A DNA stretch of 64,000 bases from Thamnidium elegans. Lineage: Eukaryota; Mucoromycota; Mucoromycetes; Mucorales; Mucoraceae. The DNA lies in assembly GCA_025201345.1 (NCBI GenBank), contig JAIXMG010000002.1, positions 1,116,001-1,180,000 on the forward strand, read 5' to 3'. A program made the position numbers and the translations under genes. The notes under the pieces are model-generated. The model worked only from the letters and a program-made list of their open reading frames with translations. It ran no database searches and was not told where the DNA came from. This document shows positions 12,434-22,560 of this stretch, piece after piece (position 1 is the stretch's first letter; every line of letters starts with the position of its first letter).

Positions 12434-13316
12434 CCCTTGCTTAGACTTGAAGTGACAAACTTCTCGTAGGAAGGAAGGTATCCGAGCACTTCAGTTCGAA
12501 AAGCTGTTATCTACTACATAGTCGAATGCCATTAACGTACTATATAGCCCTATTGTGTAATGTATCTCCTAGAAGAACCCCTTTTTTGAAATCTAGTTGG
12601 CAAAACTAAATTGAGAAAAAAAGGTAACATTACGTTTCGGAAAAGAAAGAGCAACAGTTCTATTTTATGGTCAAATGTCATGAATACCATAAAACCTTAC
12701 ACATGCAGGGCATTTCTTCAAACTAAAAGAACCCTTGCTTAGACTTGAAGTGACAAACTTCTCGTAGGAAGGAAGGTATCCGAGCACTTCAGTTCGAAAA
12801 GCTGTTATCTACTACATAGTCGAATGCCATTAACGTACTATATAGCCCTACTGTGTAATGCATCTCCTAGAAGAACCCCTTTTTTGAAATCTAGTTGGCA
12901 AAACTAAATTGAGAAAAAAAAGGTAACATTACGTTTCGGAAAAGAAAGAGCAACAGTTCTATTTTATGGTCAAATGTCATGAATACCACAAAACCTTACA
13001 CATGCAGGGCATCTTTTAGTACTTGAAAAGAACCTTTGCTTAGACTTGAAGTGACAAACTTCTCGTAGGAAGGAAGGTATCCGAGCACTTCAGTTCGAAA
13101 AGCTGTTATCTACTACATAGTCGAATGCCATTAACGTACTATATAGCCCTACTGTGTAATGTATCTCCTAGAAGAACCCCTTTTTTGAAATCTAGTTGGC
13201 AAAACTAAATTGAGAAAAAAAGGTAACATTACGTTTCGGAAAAGAAAGAGCAACAGTTCTATTTTATGGTCAAATGTCATGAATACCATAAAACCTTACA
13301 CATGCAGGGCATCTTT
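12434..13316. repeat. Three tandem ~300-bp units, nearly identical
   Basis: Unit starts (the cccttgcttagactt motif) lie at 12434, 12732 and 13033, giving periods of 298 and about 301 bp. Each unit ends near acatgcagggcat, followed by a short variable junction. Differences between units are a handful of substitutions and one A-run length change. No unit has a sustained open frame. On the plus strand each unit has a B-box-like stretch (cagttcgaaaag) followed about 90 bp later by a T6 run, so a Pol III transcript is conceivable but unproven. Confidence 0.85.
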
Positions 13317-13624
13317 TCAAGCATTACAATTTTCTAAAAAAAATAATAGTATTGTTAGGTAGCGTGTAATAATAAATAGTTTACAAATATACGTGCCATC
13401 AAAAATAATTTACTTAAGAGTCAAACTCCAAAAAGCTGACGATCTTTGTTGATTACACATATTGCCTTGATTGAGATAAAAAAAGCTTGGAAAAACAATT
13501 AACTAGTTATACTGCGTGCATTCGGAATATTGATTTTATTAGGTGACGTTACGTGACGGAGTTAAAATACGTAGGTACCGCATAAATAGTCTGTACCTCT
13601 ACCTCTTTCAAAAATAGAAATCAA
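13317..13624. other. Intergenic, no gene seen
   Basis: About 300 bp between the tandem array and the 527-aa gene, presumably that gene's promoter and leader. A short tcaaa-rich leader precedes the ATG. No clear TATA box. Confidence 0.35.
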
Positions 13625-15208
13625 ATGGCAAAAATAAAAAGCAAAGGGAAATCTGAAAAAAATAAGGAACTTGCAAAGGACATTGTCTGGTGTAAGAAAA
13701 ACGTGAAATCATTAACACCACGAAAGTATTTCAAAAAGTTCAATATAACCGATCGTCAACATGGTCACCGACGTTACAACAACATAATTACAAGTCAACT
13801 GAGCAGGATTTACAAAAAGAAGCTAAAAGAAGAATTTCAGATCTGGCGCTCTGGTGCAGAAAGCAGCAAGTTCTGGGAACAGCAGTTGCAAAAGAAATCT
13901 AAATCTGAATCAAGCTATCAATCTACTAAATTTGCAACATCTCAAACACAGAAAGTTTACAAAGCGATGAACACTTCTTCTTTGGATGAAGATGACGGGT
14001 CAGATACTGAAAGCGGCAATACAACTGATCAAGGTAGCGAGAATGAGCACGATACCACAATTATCGAAAAAATAGATGACAGTGATTTACTGGACGAGGT
14101 TCCGTCATTCTTATCTGACGATAAGTACCCTGACGCAAACTGTTCATATTGGTGCTTGCAAGGCGAAGGGTCTGAAGAGTGGTCGTCTGGAAGTAATAAA
14201 GATTGGATTATTAACAACAATAACATAACAGAAAACTTCAAACAAATACGAAAAGAGTCATTTTCCGCAGCTTCAAATCTTGAAAGAATATCAAGTGTTC
14301 GTATATTGACCCTCTCTCATATATTTGTTATATCTCCTATATTTGAACAGTCTATTATCAATTTGATACCAATAATGCCTGAATACCTGTTAGTACAAAC
14401 TGATGTTTTTCGTAGAATAGAAACCCCTATTGAAGTAGTGCAATGGGCACACAAGTTACATGAAACTCAAACATCAGGTTATGAAAAGCAATTATTAAAA
14501 ATGAAAGAATATTCATTGAAATCAAACCATCAAATCGTCAATAGACACCTTGAATTCTTGGAAGATATCATGAAGTTTTACAGAGCACCACATAAAAATG
14601 ATACTGAAGATAGTGGTTTAGACAGATTAAAAATGATTCTTAAACATGTCTTTTACGGTCAAAAGTATGTTGTAAACAGCAATACAAAACCTTTAGAAAC
14701 TTCAAAACATTACATACCTGATTACAAGCTATCTTACCCTGCTCGAGCCACAAAATTAGTTGACCTTTTTATAGTTGAAGCAAAACTGAACCGCAAATCT
14801 TATTTTCCCCACCAAGATGATTTCATCAAATTACGTTTAGAAATGCAAAAGATGATCAATGAACTTATTTATATAAACGTTTCTGAACCCATGGTATTTG
14901 GATTATTGTTGTCCGGCTTAGATTGCCAACTGTATGCTATGTACTTGAAACATGATGGTATTTATGTTTGCCGTGAAGTACAAACCTTTTCTTTGCCTCG
15001 CTCTTCTTACGAAGTTATGCTTTGTCCCTCAATATTCTCAACAATGTTAGCACTACAAGATAAAATTGATATGATAATTCAACAAATCCAGACAAGAAAA
15101 AAAGGAAAATCAAGCTTATTAAATTTGACCCGTAAAGGTTATGATGCGCCGGTTCTTGTAAAGGATCCTTTAACTTTTTTTAGTGATGACCAAGAAGACA
15201 GCCAGTAG
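13625..15208 (+). CDS. Mucoromycete-type accessory protein with ExK nuclease-like motif
   Basis: A single uninterrupted frame of 527 aa with no intron, unlike most neighbours. The N-terminus is Lys-rich (KSKGKSEKNKE), followed by a basic segment (KKNVKSLTPRKYFKKFN) that could bind nucleic acid, then an acidic Asp/Ser/Glu region at about residues 118-160. The C-terminal half holds KLVDLFIVEAKLNRKSYFP, then an amphipathic helix (LRLEMQKMINEL) and SLPRSSYEV. An Asp followed by E-x-K on adjacent strands is the pattern of PD-(D/E)XK nuclease folds, so the call is a possible nuclease-fold protein. I remember large families of this architecture in Mucorales genomes but cannot name one. Function unknown. 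Confidence 0.7.
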   Translation: MAKIKSKGKSEKNKELAKDIVWCKKNVKSLTPRKYFKKFNITDRQHGHRRYNNIITSQLSRIYKKKLKEEFQIWRSGAESSKFWEQQLQKKSKSESSYQSTKFATSQTQKVYKAMNTSSLDEDDGSDTESGNTTDQGSENEHDTTIIEKIDDSDLLDEVPSFLSDDKYPDANCSYWCLQGEGSEEWSSGSNKDWIINNNNITENFKQIRKESFSAASNLERISSVRILTLSHIFVISPIFEQSIINLIPIMPEYLLVQTDVFRRIETPIEVVQWAHKLHETQTSGYEKQLLKMKEYSLKSNHQIVNRHLEFLEDIMKFYRAPHKNDTEDSGLDRLKMILKHVFYGQKYVVNSNTKPLETSKHYIPDYKLSYPARATKLVDLFIVEAKLNRKSYFPHQDDFIKLRLEMQKMINELIYINVSEPMVFGLLLSGLDCQLYAMYLKHDGIYVCREVQTFSLPRSSYEVMLCPSIFSTMLALQDKIDMIIQQIQTRKKGKSSLLNLTRKGYDAPVLVKDPLTFFSDDQEDSQ

Positions 15209-15861
15209 TAGAACATTTGTTGTGGTAGCATTAGTCCTTCTTCTCGTAAAAAAAATGTTTTAGTAAGTCTCATTATGAAATAATAATAAAGCACGTAAAT
15301 AGTTGCTGGTAATAATTTAAAGTTAGTTATTCTCTTCAAAGATAACATAATGTGGGTTACTTAAGGTGATATACTTGTGTATAGTTATTATTCACCAAAC
15401 ATTCTCAAAAATAGCAGCCATACTTTCTCAAAAACGGTAGTTCGATTTTCCCAAAAATTAGCTCACTTTTTCTCAATATCCGGTGAAAATATAGTATATG
15501 GCTGGACATTATATATGTAACTATTTTAATTTGAAGAATTGACCAAAAGAAAAGAGAAAAGAAGATTAAGGTAATAGTTGTTTGGCTGGTTAAATAATAG
15601 CATAGAACTGTCAGGTGGTCTGGTTATTTATTTGCAAGTTAACGAATAATTAGGAAGAACCCGCTTTTAGTTATAAATTCACTTTTGGAGTCGTACAAGA
15701 AAACTGAATCAGTTGTAAGAGATTTTCTCATATTTTTTTTTAGAAAAAAAAGGTAAATAACAGAACGTAAAGTTTCGGTGGAGATACAAAAAAAAAAAGG
15801 GAGACATAGGATATCTACGGTCGAACTATTTCTATATTTATTCTTTTTAAAATAGACAATT
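15209..15861. other. Intergenic, no gene seen
   Basis: AT-rich interval containing short repeats of tctcaaaaa type near 15400-15475. A 92-codon open frame at 15639-15917 on the minus strand is low complexity and overlaps the real last exon of the next gene, so it is not called. Confidence 0.35.
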
Positions 15862-16765
15862 CTAATAATAAAACTTACAGAAAATGCAACAACAATAGAC
15901 ATTTTCTTGTTCTTCAACAGGCTCCAATACTTTTTCGTACTTGCGCTTGATATATGCCATACGAATCTAGGGATAACAAAATAAATTAAATAAATATTTC
16001 CTTAGCTCCACTATTACTATTATATACCTCTACTGCTGTTACAATAATGATAATTGCGGTAAAGGATACCAGCACATATTTATAATAAGTAAGAAGCAAA
16101 TCAGTTGGTGTGATGGATTGCTCGGCTAATTCAATAATATATTCGTTTGTTATAGGGAAAAGCAGTGCTTTAATCGCTTGAGTGGCCACAAATATCGCGT
16201 TTCGAGCCATAAAGAAGGCTTTGCTGTAAGAAAGTATCTTGGAAATTTTCATAGCACGGTATGATCTCTAAATAGAAAAAATAAAGAAGGGTGCAAGTTA
16301 AGTATTTTTGTTCTATCTCATTTATTCTATAGCCGTTACGTTATATGCACCATATAAACCAATTAGTGGCGTAATTGACAGGAAAATTGTCATGGATGTC
16401 ATTCCCCGGCCCATGAAAGGAATTGGAACGTATAAATTTAAGATATCTGGAAGACCGTTTCTTAATAATTTTAAAAAAAGGGGGGAGGATCAGTATCGAA
16501 TTTTCTCTAAAAAAAAATTGAAGTGTACAAACCTTCTCTAGTAGTCGTAAGCCCCATTGCTGTAGTTATTAACTAATCCATAATATACTTTAGCGTCTTT
16601 CTCAATTTTATTATACACACAACTTACAAAAGATACGGTCGTGTGTGTGATAATTCCTGCCCTTAACGATAATAATCCAAAACAACAACGCTCTTCTTTT
16701 TTGTCTTTATCTCCATTTAAACTACCAGTATAGGTACCTTTTCTTGTAACTGCGAGTGGAGGCAT
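15862..16765 (-). pseudogene. Small multi-span membrane protein gene, probably damaged
   Basis: Recognisable exons on the minus strand are: one from the ATG at 16765 (MPPLAVTRKGTYTGSLNG, then CCFGLLSLRAGIITHTTVSF, a membrane span); an exon ending at 16340 (LNLYVPIPFMGRGMTSM ... LIGLYGAYN); 16028-16267 (two spans); and 15862-15966 (ending YCCCIFCKFYY). The last three join in frame with GT-AG introns. The first does not: its frame runs on as GLVNNYSNGAYDY and hits TAG at 16538, and none of the nearby GT/AG choices I tried rescues it. So it is either a 75-aa protein plus dead exons, or a once-larger four-span protein with a premature stop. A related dead 3' exon lies at 11.4 kb. Confidence 0.55.
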
Positions 16766-17680
16766 CTTTCTTTTATATATATAAATTTTCCAAGTAACTA
16801 AAGAAAAGAACAATTTGTTCTTGTTTTCTTTTATTACTTTAATTTTGGGGTTGTACAAGAAATGGAATCGGTTACGAGGAACTTTATGAGTCATATTTTT
16901 AAATATGTAAATAATGAAAAGAAAAAAAAAATACAAGCGGTTTTAGTACTACAGAGAGAGAAAGAGAAATATTGGTTTGAATATAATTTCAAAAACTTGC
17001 AAGTGATAATAATGGTGGTGGTAGTGGTGGGATAAGAAGAATTCTCTGTGTTAGATCAAAAGCGGCGTTAGGGATGTATGTGTATCACATCACATTATTT
17101 TATTCTTTTTTTTTTTTTTTTTTTAGAAAAAAAGGAGCTGAATCGACAATGATGTTTGCGTAGTAATTGTTACTGAAAAAAGAGATTTCAGCGAGAAATC
17201 GTTGCCGAGAAAAAAAAAAAGGGTCACTGTAAGATATAGAGTTTTAATACACAAATAAATAAAATGAGCAATGGCTTAACTACTACATCTTATTTTTAAG
17301 CTGATACGATTACGTAAGAGCGACTATTTAAGGTTACTAAAAAAAAATAGGCTGATACTTTATCCTTGTTTAAATCAGATAAATCAGAAAGTAGTAGAAA
17401 ATGACAGAATAGTTAATTTGAAAAAATAAAACAACGCTATTAAAAAAAAAGGGTATGTGCAGTTTACATATATGGAATCCAGTAAGTTAAAGTTTAAAAC
17501 TAAATATGCAAGCGAAATATACTTTATTGCGTTAAAAATCACACCATGTGTATTTTTAGAATTGTTTCATATGTTAAATACTACATAAAATAAAAATTAA
17601 GAAGTATTGTATGTAAGTGCTTTTTTTTTTTTTTTGGGAAATGACAGTAATGAGTATATATGTAATAAAAGGAATGTATG

Positions 17681-17712
<32 letters not shown>

Positions 17713-17714
17713 CG
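16766..17714. other. Intergenic, no gene seen
   Basis: Low-complexity DNA: a T20 run near 17106, several A9-A11 runs, and an (AT)n(GT)n microsatellite at about 17680-17712 that touches the 3' end of the methyltransferase gene. Confidence 0.45.
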
Positions 17715-19232
17715 TTAAGTTGGTTTTTGAGCGCTAAAATACAAACTACGTAAAGAAGTATTGTAATCATCACATTCATCAATCGCTTTTGATAAAACAC
17801 GCGAATATTCTTGTTCCGACACGCTATTGAATTTACACATCCAACGTTTTGCTTCTCTAAATTTTCGTTCAGTTAAATCTCTTTGTAAATAACCTGTTTC
17901 TTTTAGCTCTAAAATAATAATTATAAACAGGTTAAATGTGACATAATATATATACAAGAGAAAACTTTACCTTGATCGGCAGGCCATTCACCAATCGGTA
18001 GGTCCTTGTGTTCATGTTGAATATTGACATACCCAGTATCTTGTAAAAATGAACCTAATTGGTTATTTGTGTTACGATCGATTTTGATAGCTTCATATAA
18101 ACGGTCCGCCCATTCTTCCATGATGGTAAGGTATGGGCCTATTGATCTATACGTAACATCTATCATACATTTTAAAATACGTCTATATATATACATATAA
18201 AAAAGAAAAGTACAATTATTACCTTGTTCATAAATTTCGATATATCCGCCTGGTTTCAAAATACGATAAATTTCTTTAAATAGACTGACCCATTTTGTCA
18301 CTGGCGAATTGACCAGATAAACATCTCTCATAATAATGTAGTCAACTTGATTATCTTTAAACTTTTTTAGGCCTGTTTCACCTAAATGAATCATTGCATT
18401 TTGAAACGAAAAATTCTTTACTGTGCTCGTAATACTTGATACTGTAGCTGATTCATAATCAATACCAATAACTTTAGCATTAGGAAATTGTAAAGCAATT
18501 TCGATATCCCAGACAGCTATACATACACATGTTAATAAGGATATATGGTTTTTTTTTTTTTTTTTTTTTTTTTTTACCTGAAGAACAACACCAATCAATA
18601 ATAAGTTTAGGATTGTGTAATGGTACTTTAAAGTTACTACCCCAAGTACGTTTTAATAAATAATGCTATAATAATATCAAGAATTAGTATATGTAGTTCA
18701 TTACAAAAAAGGAAAATCATTACTTGTCTATGTCTCCTGGAAGAAGGAAAAAAATAAAGAGTTAGTAACATCAAAAGAGTTTATACACACGTGTAATTTA
18801 CCTGTCACGATCTCTTCTTCTTTCAGGACTTGTTTCACATAGCATGTATAGTTCTTTGAGCATGGATTGACTAGAATAATCACGGACGATATCCGCCTGA
18901 TTTTCAGAAATATGTGTACTTGTAGTAGAGGTAGACGAGATAGTTGTGATATGATCGACCTGCGATACTTGTTGACTCTTGTTACTTAACAAGGTCATTT
19001 GACTATCTGTATACTTTTCAATTAAAGGAATCTCATGAACTGAATCTTCATATAAAGTAGAACAAGAACTTTGTTCTTTTAGTATACTTGCACTACTTTG
19101 TTTATGTTTCTTTCTTTTGTCTAGACTTTTACTCCAAGTATGAAGTGAACCTGTCGAACTAAACCGACTTATACTTGAACGTGTCTTGACTGATTTCCCA
19201 TCTTGGTTTTCTCGACTCGACATATTTCCCAT
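17715..19232 (-). CDS. Class I SAM-dependent methyltransferase
   Basis: Six exons on the minus strand: 18802-19232, 18724-18736 (13 nt), 18578-18665, 18224-18516, 17971-18159 and 17715-17908, all joined in frame. The first about 140 residues are Ser/Thr/Gln-rich and look disordered. The methyltransferase domain follows: motif I region LIIDWCCSSAVWDIEIA, acidic strand-2 end VIGIDYES, motif near VDYIIMRDVYLVN, and the post-I KEIYRILKPGGYIEIYEQ, which is diagnostic of Methyltransf_11/25-type enzymes. The usual GxGxG of motif I is missing (see findings). Substrate unknown; fungal relatives include LaeA/TAM-like enzymes. The start could be the ATG at 19232 or 19223. Confidence 0.82.
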
Positions 19233-19370
19233 TCCCTTTTCATTCAAAAATAAATAAATTATAGAACAAGAAAAAAAGAGCGGATAAAAATAAAAAATAA
19301 AAAATTGACAGCTATTTAAAATAAAAAAAAATAAAAAAGCAGGTACACACACACACACAAAAAGACTACT

Positions 19371-20366
19371 TTATTCCTCTTTTAACAAATCCATAGATTC
19401 TGATCTCTTTCTATCTTTACTAGGTGGATCAGTAACAACAGTCAACATATAAGCTGAAGCAGCCTGTACGATACCATAACAAACAATACCAATAATTGGT
19501 AATCGAATAATAATATAAGCTATTGCTGAAAATCCAAATAACACATCCTTACGTCCACTAAACCATCCTCTCTTTTCTCTGTGGCTCATTTGCATACGAA
19601 TAAAGTATGGTGCCAATAATTCTCTCATCAAGGATCGCATACCAATTAATGCTCGAACCAATTTCATAGTTGCCCAATGAGGTAAAAAGAAGAAGCAAAT
19701 ACCTACTGCAATACCCTGTGTTTTACCTAATGCTCTATAAGTAGTATAAGCACCTACATAAATATAATTAATTTATATATATATATATATGTATATGCTT
19801 ATATATTTCATACCTGCTAGTGGAAACACAAATCGGCCAACAAACGGTATACATGACAAAATTATCAGCAAGATCCCAATCCGAAGTTTCTTCCAGGTAC
19901 GTAAAGTATAATCCTTCATGTCTACCCAATATCTCTTTTTAAACTTTTGTTGAGCTAATACGGAAGCATAAGGATCTCTTTCAGGATGTTGAGCGTCTAA
20001 AAATCTTAATGATTCCATAAATAAGTCGTCAAGTGGTTTAGGATAAATATAACGCATAAATAATAGTGCTAAAAATGGAACAGAAGCAACAATTTCACGT
20101 ACAAAACGATTGGTTGATTCTAATGCGTCGTCTGCTCTTGCTGTCTTTTCACTTGCCGAAAACCAAAGTACAAAACGTACAACGTGAATAGGAATGGCAA
20201 TGAGGACATTGGTAAGTCCCAAAAGAATAAAGGATACAATTGACAAGTAAATAAATATTTTTAAGAACCGTTGTTTACGAATATTGGGGTTTTGCATTAC
20301 AATTGTAATGCCTTGAACAGCATATATAGCTCCTTCTTGTAAACCTCTTAGTGTCCACCGAGCCAT
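19371..20366 (-). CDS. UsgS-like polytopic membrane protein
   Basis: Two exons: 19814-20366 and 19371-19753, 311 aa, joined in frame across a 60-bp intron. Membrane spans are visible near the N-terminus (FLKIFIYLSIVSFILLGLTN, IPIHVVRFVLWFS), in the middle (ILLIILSCIPFVGRFVFPLAG, broken by the intron, and IAVGICFFFLP) and near the C-terminus (VLFGFSAIAYIIIRLPIIGI). The block LMRELLAPYF and REKRGWFSGRKDVLFGF resembles, from memory, the fungal UsgS family of unknown function. The C-terminus is charged (KDRKRSESMDLLKEE). It sits 138 bp downstream of the methyltransferase start, same strand. Confidence 0.7.
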
Positions 20367-20744
20367 CTGTTATTAAATAAAGAAAAAGAAAAATAACAAA
20401 CAGTTACAAGCACTTCTTGGCAATTATATTAATATATGTTGAATGGCGTGACTTGTATTATTTTCTTTCTTTTCCATTAGTGTCACTTAATATCTTTACA
20501 AAGTGAAAAAGAAAGAAAGGCTATAGTATATATTCGTTTTGCATTCAATTAATTGACTTGTCTTTTATTGAATCTACTTTTTGTAAGTAGCATATATATA
20601 TATTCAGCAGCAGCAACAACAGCAACAGCAATAGCAACAAAAAGAGATATACACGTTGTCATCAAATTTACTCTAAAAACGGATAAGATAATATGAAATC
20701 ATACGAGATAATAATAAAAATAAAATAGCAATATGGTTTATAGT
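20367..20744. other. Intergenic, short repeats
   Basis: 378 bp between two minus-strand genes. It contains a CAG/CAA trinucleotide-rich stretch (about 20608-20640, in cagcagcagcaacaacagc style) and AT runs. No gene seen. Confidence 0.4.
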
Positions 20745-21015
20745 TTATTGGATTTTTTCCCACTCTTCGGGTGTATATGGTTTCTATTTTATTTTTGATT
20801 AAATAAACTGACGTTAAAAAAGTAAATATATCTTTCTTACCTGAGTAAAAGCATGGACTTTGCTAATCTCTTCCTTTAAGGTCTCATTTACAAGCTTATG
20901 TCTAGCTAAACGACCTTTACCTTCAAATACTGGTGATACAATAATAACTTCAAACATTTGACCACAACCAGCTGATAAATCTTCAACAACCTAAATCAAT
21001 AATACTTTGCCATTA

Positions 21016-21051
<36 letters not shown>

Positions 21052-21141
21052 CAAAGAAGAAATACGTACAACGTGCTGTGCTTGAAGACGTTCAATAATA
21101 ATTTCTCGAAGCGATTCGATTGTGATTCCAGAATTAGCCAT
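20745..21141 (-). CDS. BolA2/Fra2-like iron-sulfur trafficking protein
   Basis: Three exons: 21070-21141, 20841-20990 and 20745-20783, 86 aa. This is one complete BolA domain, the usual size for cytosolic BolA2/Fra2, which works with monothiol glutaredoxins to sense or move [2Fe-2S] clusters. Visible family features are the start [14 protein letters not shown], the CGQMFEV segment with the conserved Cys, the [15 protein letters not shown] helix and the C-terminal [14 protein letters not shown]. No mitochondrial presequence, which favours the BolA2 rather than the BolA1/3 class. An (AT)14 microsatellite lies in intron 1. Confidence 0.92.
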
Positions 21142-21624
21142 AATGATACTAGGTAAAATAACGAAAGAAAAAGAGAAAAAAAAAACCCTTTTTTTTTCCC
21201 GTGTAAGAGTTGTTGGGGGGGGGGAGAGATTTTATATCCGCTAAATAAAATGAGAAGTGGTCACTTGGAGGGGTTAGACCAGTAAAACTGTGCAAGTAGT
21301 GCTCTCTTGGGTGTGTACATCGAATATTATATTCTCCCTTATAATCCTTTTAATAAAACTATATCATATATGACTCGTATTTTACTTTACATACCTCTAT
21401 TCATAAATCATTCCTCACTTTTGGAAGAAAAAAAAAAGAGTAGAGCGTTAGCTTAAAATATACTACCGCAATAAGCACAACTTACATTGAATTTGAATTA
21501 GTGGACTAATATTGAGTATAGTAATTAGAGCAAGTTTGAGTACGGTAAAAAAAAAATATTAGGTAATCGTGCAATAAACTTACAAGATATCATGGATTGG
21601 CAAGCGATAACTACCACGATAATA
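21142..21624. other. Intergenic, no gene seen
   Basis: Promoter side of the BolA-like gene. It holds an A/T run with a G8 run near 21214-21223. No open frame of interest. Confidence 0.4.
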
Positions 21625-22330
21625 TTAATGTCTTCTGGGACGAGTACTAGGCTGATTTTCGCCTTCTTCAGCGTCTTGTCTTTCCCGTCTTTTTCTAGGC
21701 CGTCTTATAGACTGACGCCGGAACCGTTCGGAAATAGTACCATCGTCACGAAGCGAACGAATGATCGAAATGAAATTTAAGCACGCAGTGAAGTCTCTGT
21801 TCTACTTGAGATAGTTTCTTGACAATTTTTATTGGTGCATCTATCGTAGATTATAAAGTTAAAATTGGCCATTACGAAAAAAATATAAAGTTACTTTAAT
21901 AAACCATGTCTAATTCCGGTAGGGTTTATTTCCGTTCGGAAAGGTCTCGGGTTGGGTACGCGCTTGAAGATTCTCAAATTTTCGCTTTGGTAAGCAGGAC
22001 AGCATTTTACTAGTTTTGTATTCATCAATGGAATAAAACTGAATATGCTTCTTGAGAAGTTTTCGAGAATCAATACCTCTAATAGGCTCGTGATATTGAG
22101 TGTTACTAACAGACCAGTCTCCCATTATGTACACAGTATTTCTACCAAAAGTACGATTCAAAGAGTTTACTAGTAGAGATTCCTCTTTTCTGTTTCTTTA
22201 TGTAGCTCAATTTACTAAAGACACGTCCCAATTTATGTTTACAGCAGAAAAAATCTATATATACATACGTAACCATTATGCCAAGTACTATCTTATTGAC
22301 GTCAATTTTTATCCGGTCCTGCAAGTTCCC
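21625..22330 (-). pseudogene. TnpB/Fanzor-like RNA-guided nuclease relic, C-terminal part
   Basis: Broken minus-strand coding sequence read in shifting frames: FGRNTVYIMGDWSVSNTQYH, then HEPIRGIDSRKLLKKH, FYSIDEYKTSKMLSC, and after a frameshift FKRVPNPRPFR and RHGLLK. Downstream comes NRDFTACLNFISIIRSLR and ISERFRRQ, ending in a basic tail with TAA at 21625. IDEYKTS followed by Cys pairs and then NRD...LN is the order seen in the zinc ribbon and third RuvC aspartate of TnpB/OrfB and eukaryotic Fanzor proteins. Part of the Cys set is lost. Assignment is by motif memory; the N-terminal half is not recognisable here. Confidence 0.6.
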
Positions 22331-22538
22331 TCGTGTTTATTATGGCATGCTAAGCAGGTTACATTTGTTATTGCTGTGAAACCTGAATCTAGACCCTCTC
22401 TTTTTAATGCACTTGCCACAGATCTGAATGAGGCGTCCAATCGATCACTAGAGCTTGTTGTATCGGGTTATTTAATCTCAATTGGATGCATTCTGCTGGT
22501 ATAATATCAATTCGTACGTTCTTTTTTTTTTTTTTTTT

Positions 22539-22560
22539 GCTGCTGCTGCTGCTGCTGCTG
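22539..22560. repeat. GCT trinucleotide microsatellite
   Basis: Seven GCT units follow directly after an 18-base T run. Noncoding context. Confidence 0.9.

Noticed and set aside
12434..13316. CRISPR-like array or 5S rRNA repeat
   Set aside because: Units are ~300 bp with no short repeat/unique spacer pattern, the genome is eukaryotic, and the unit does not resemble 5S rRNA or a spliceosomal snRNA.
22100..22504. 134-codon plus-strand frame over the TnpB-like relic
   Set aside because: The opposite strand carries ordered family motifs; this frame has none.
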